Positions 62,048-64,000 of a stretch of 64,000 nucleotides of DNA are shown here, piece after piece (within the stretch, counting starts at the first letter, position 1; each line of letters begins with the position of its first letter). The stretch covers positions 62,001 through 126,000 of the forward strand of contig NZ_JAQQKW010000002.1 in assembly GCF_028550395.1 (NCBI RefSeq), in the 5' to 3' direction. The position numbers were made by a program, and so were the translations under genes. The notes under the pieces are model-generated. The model worked only from the letters and a program-made list of their open reading frames with translations. It did no database searches and had not been told where the DNA came from. The DNA comes from Asticcacaulis currens (lineage in GTDB: Bacteria; Pseudomonadota; Alphaproteobacteria; Caulobacterales; Caulobacteraceae).

Positions 62048-64000
62048 TCACCGAAAATCCCGGCTCTTCTGAACCCAGCCGCCGCCCTGCGCTCTGGCCA
62101 CCCGCGCGTCCTGTCCGGGCCCGCCATTGCGGAACTCATCGCCCGGCATACGGGGCACGCTCAACGGCGTATCGCGCTCACCGATACTAGCCAGAAGCGG
62201 TGACAGATCAAAGACGGAGCGCGCGATAAGATGGACCACCTCGCCTTCGCGCTGGATGTAGCCGTTGATGGCCACAAACGACGAGCCATAGACGGCGGCC
62301 TTATGAGCGGCCGCCACCTTCTCCCAAACCACCACATTGGCGTCGCGGGTCTCGTCTTCCAGCGTCATGAACATCACGCCATTGGCCGAGCCGGGCTTCT
62401 GGCGGACGAGCACCATGCCCGCCACGCTGACGAGGCGCCCATCTTTTGAGGCCATGGCGTCCGCGCAGGTCATCAGGCCGCGCTGGCGAAGCTCTTCACG
62501 CAGGAACGAGACGGGATGGGTCCCAAGCGTCAGACCCAGGTGATTATAGTCTTCGACCACCCTGGCCCCGGCCGTCATGGGTTTGAGGATCACTTGGGGT
62601 TCCGGCATTGCAGACGTCTCCCCTGCCCCCGTCTCCAGATGATCGAACAGCGGTAGAGGATCATCGCGCAGGGCACGGATGGCAAACAACGCGTCCCGAC
62701 GGTTCAGACCGAGGGCGGGAGAGAAGGCATCGGCCTTGGCCAGTTGTCGCAGCGTCACCACCGGCGTGCGGGCCCGCTTCCACAGATCGGGAATGGATGT
62801 GAAGGGGTGATCTCCGCGGTGCAGGATCATCCTGGCAATGTCCGCGCTCTTGAGCCCTTTGACGAGCCGAAAGCCTAACCGCACGGCATAGCGTCCCGGT
62901 CGGTGTGTCTCCTCCAGCGTACAGTCCCAGCGCGAGGCATTGACGCAGACCGGGCGGACCTCCACGCCATGTTCCTGAGCGTTGCGCACCAGCTGCGCCG
63001 GGGCATAGAAGCCCATGGGCTGGGAGTTCAGGAGCGCGGCACAAAAGACGTCCGGGTGATGGCATTTCATCCAGGAGGAGGCATAGGCGATCAGGGCGAA
63101 GGAATAGGCGTGCGACTCCGGAAACCCATAGGAGCCAAACCCTTCCAGCTGGCTGAAGATCTGCTCAGCATAGTCTTGCGTGTAGCCGTTTGTGAGCATC
63201 CCCTGCACGATCTCGTCGTGGAATTTTGAGACGCCGCCGGTGTGTTTGAAGGTGGCCATGGCGCGGCGGACCATATCGGCGCGCCCCGGCGAGAAGCCGG
63301 CCGCCTTGATGACAACCGACATGGCCTGCTCCTGAAACAAGGGTACGCCCAGGGTTTTCGAGAGAATGGCTTCCAGTTCCTTTGAGGGATAGGTGACCTC
63401 TTCCGTGCCCTCACGCCGTCGCAGGTAGGGATGGACCATGCCGCCCTGTATGGGGCCAGGCCGGACTATGGCGACCTGCACCACAAGGTCATAGAAGGTC
63501 CGTGGTTTGGTACGTGGCAGCATGGCCTGCTGGGCGCGGCTTTCGATCTGGAAGACGCCGACCGTTTCGGCCTTGCGGATCATGGCATAGGTGCGCGGGT
63601 CTTCGGCCGGGATGGTGGCCAGGTCCAATTCTATGCCCTTGACCTCGGCGAGCATATCGAGCGAGCGCTTCATGCACGACATCATGCCAAGCCCCAGGCA
63701 ATCGACCTTCATGAAGGCCAGCACATCGATATCGTCCTTGTCCCATTCAATGACTTGCCGCGCCTTCATGCGCGCGGGCTCTATCGGCACCAGCTCATCC
63801 AACCGGTCGTGGGTCAGGACAAAGCCGCCCGGGTGCTGGCTTAAGTGCCGGGGCACGTTCATCAAGAGCAGGTGCAGGTCGATGGCGAGTTTCAGGCGCC
63901 GGTCATTGAGATTGAGGCCCAACCCTTCGGCCTCGGCCAAAGTCATACCGCCCCGGTGCCAGTGCGTCACCTGTTTGGAGATCAGCTTGATCGTGTCTTC
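62048..64000 (-). CDS. dnaE2: error-prone DNA polymerase DnaE2/ImuC (5' part outside window)
   Basis: The C-terminal 650 residues of a replicative-type polymerase alpha subunit used for damage-induced mutagenesis. The frame is open to the window edge, so the start is missing. The polymerase region has [38 protein letters not shown] (key [10 protein letters not shown]), [21 protein letters not shown] and [22 protein letters not shown]. Helix-hairpin-helix and OB-fold parts follow. [12 protein letters not shown] and the lack of the clamp-binding tail of DnaE1 favour DnaE2. In alphaproteobacteria it usually forms an SOS cassette with imuA and imuB, which would lie beyond 64000. Confidence 0.95.
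   Translation of the reverse strand, partial: EDTIKLISKQVTHWHRGGMTLAEAEGLGLNLNDRRLKLAIDLHLLLMNVPRHLSQHPGGFVLTHDRLDELVPIEPARMKARQVIEWDKDDIDVLAFMKVDCLGLGMMSCMKRSLDMLAEVKGIELDLATIPAEDPRTYAMIRKAETVGVFQIESRAQQAMLPRTKPRTFYDLVVQVAIVRPGPIQGGMVHPYLRRREGTEEVTYPSKELEAILSKTLGVPLFQEQAMSVVIKAAGFSPGRADMVRRAMATFKHTGGVSKFHDEIVQGMLTNGYTQDYAEQIFSQLEGFGSYGFPESHAYSFALIAYASSWMKCHHPDVFCAALLNSQPMGFYAPAQLVRNAQEHGVEVRPVCVNASRWDCTLEETHRPGRYAVRLGFRLVKGLKSADIARMILHRGDHPFTSIPDLWKRARTPVVTLRQLAKADAFSPALGLNRRDALFAIRALRDDPLPLFDHLETGAGETSAMPEPQVILKPMTAGARVVEDYNHLGLTLGTHPVSFLREELRQRGLMTCADAMASKDGRLVSVAGMVLVRQKPGSANGVMFMTLEDETRDANVVVWEKVAAAHKAAVYGSSFVAINGYIQREGEVVHLIARSVFDLSPLLASIGERDTPLSVPRMPGDEFRNGGPGQDARVARAQGGGWVQKSRDFR

Overview
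The window looks like chromosome of an alphaproteobacterium of the Caulobacterales, most like Asticcacaulis. This is inferred from high-GC coding bias, several large TonB-dependent receptors, many secreted enzymes, a GTTC-N7-GTTC LexA box of the alphaproteobacterial type, and an astexin-like lasso peptide cluster carrying its own isopeptidase. No rRNA, tRNA or CRISPR array was recognised.

Layout. 1-6.4 kb: end of an unknown gene, a secreted alpha/beta hydrolase, mmsA, an aminotransferase, and an iron-sulfur photolyase/cryptochrome with its DUF2256 partner. 6.5-19.4 kb: an iron-acquisition island with four Fur-box-like sites. It holds a PepSY / DUF2271 / ApbE / flavodoxin-reductase operon, a catecholate-type TonB receptor with a PiuC dioxygenase and an FMN-dependent alpha-hydroxy-acid dehydrogenase, TonB plus a DUF4198 protein, and an S9 peptidase. 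19.7-31 kb: typA, a membrane-anchored glutamate-synthase-like protein, an autotransporter, a convergent gluconolactonase / glucose-fructose-oxidoreductase-like pair with matching LacI-type operators, an SOS-box radical SAM gene and a TetR regulator. 31.3-37.4 kb: a complete RND efflux operon. 37.5-46.8 kb: a GH43-like lipoprotein, an Lrp / alanine racemase / D-amino-acid dehydrogenase module, a DUF885 peptidase, a GNAT enzyme, surE-pcm and a nucleotide-sugar epimerase.

47.5-57.6 kb is the highlight: a full lasso peptide system. On the + strand are a GntR regulator, a 51-residue precursor, the fused B protein (recognition domain plus cysteine protease) and the C cyclase. Converging on the - strand are a sigma factor with an XRE-type DNA-binding domain fused through a polyserine linker, FecR, an STN-domain TonB receptor and a lasso isopeptidase. 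The peptide should be made by B and C, taken up through the receptor, sensed through FecR and the sigma factor, and linearised by the isopeptidase. A perfect 12-bp hairpin separates the precursor from B and probably tunes their ratio.

57.9-62 kb is a decayed accessory stretch: a frameshifted DUF6499/DUF2285 gene typical of integrative elements, degenerate ACCGGAC-type repeats, a very AT-rich orphan gene and a DUF2059-like secreted protein. The window ends inside dnaE2 (imuC), whose 5' end lies beyond position 64000.
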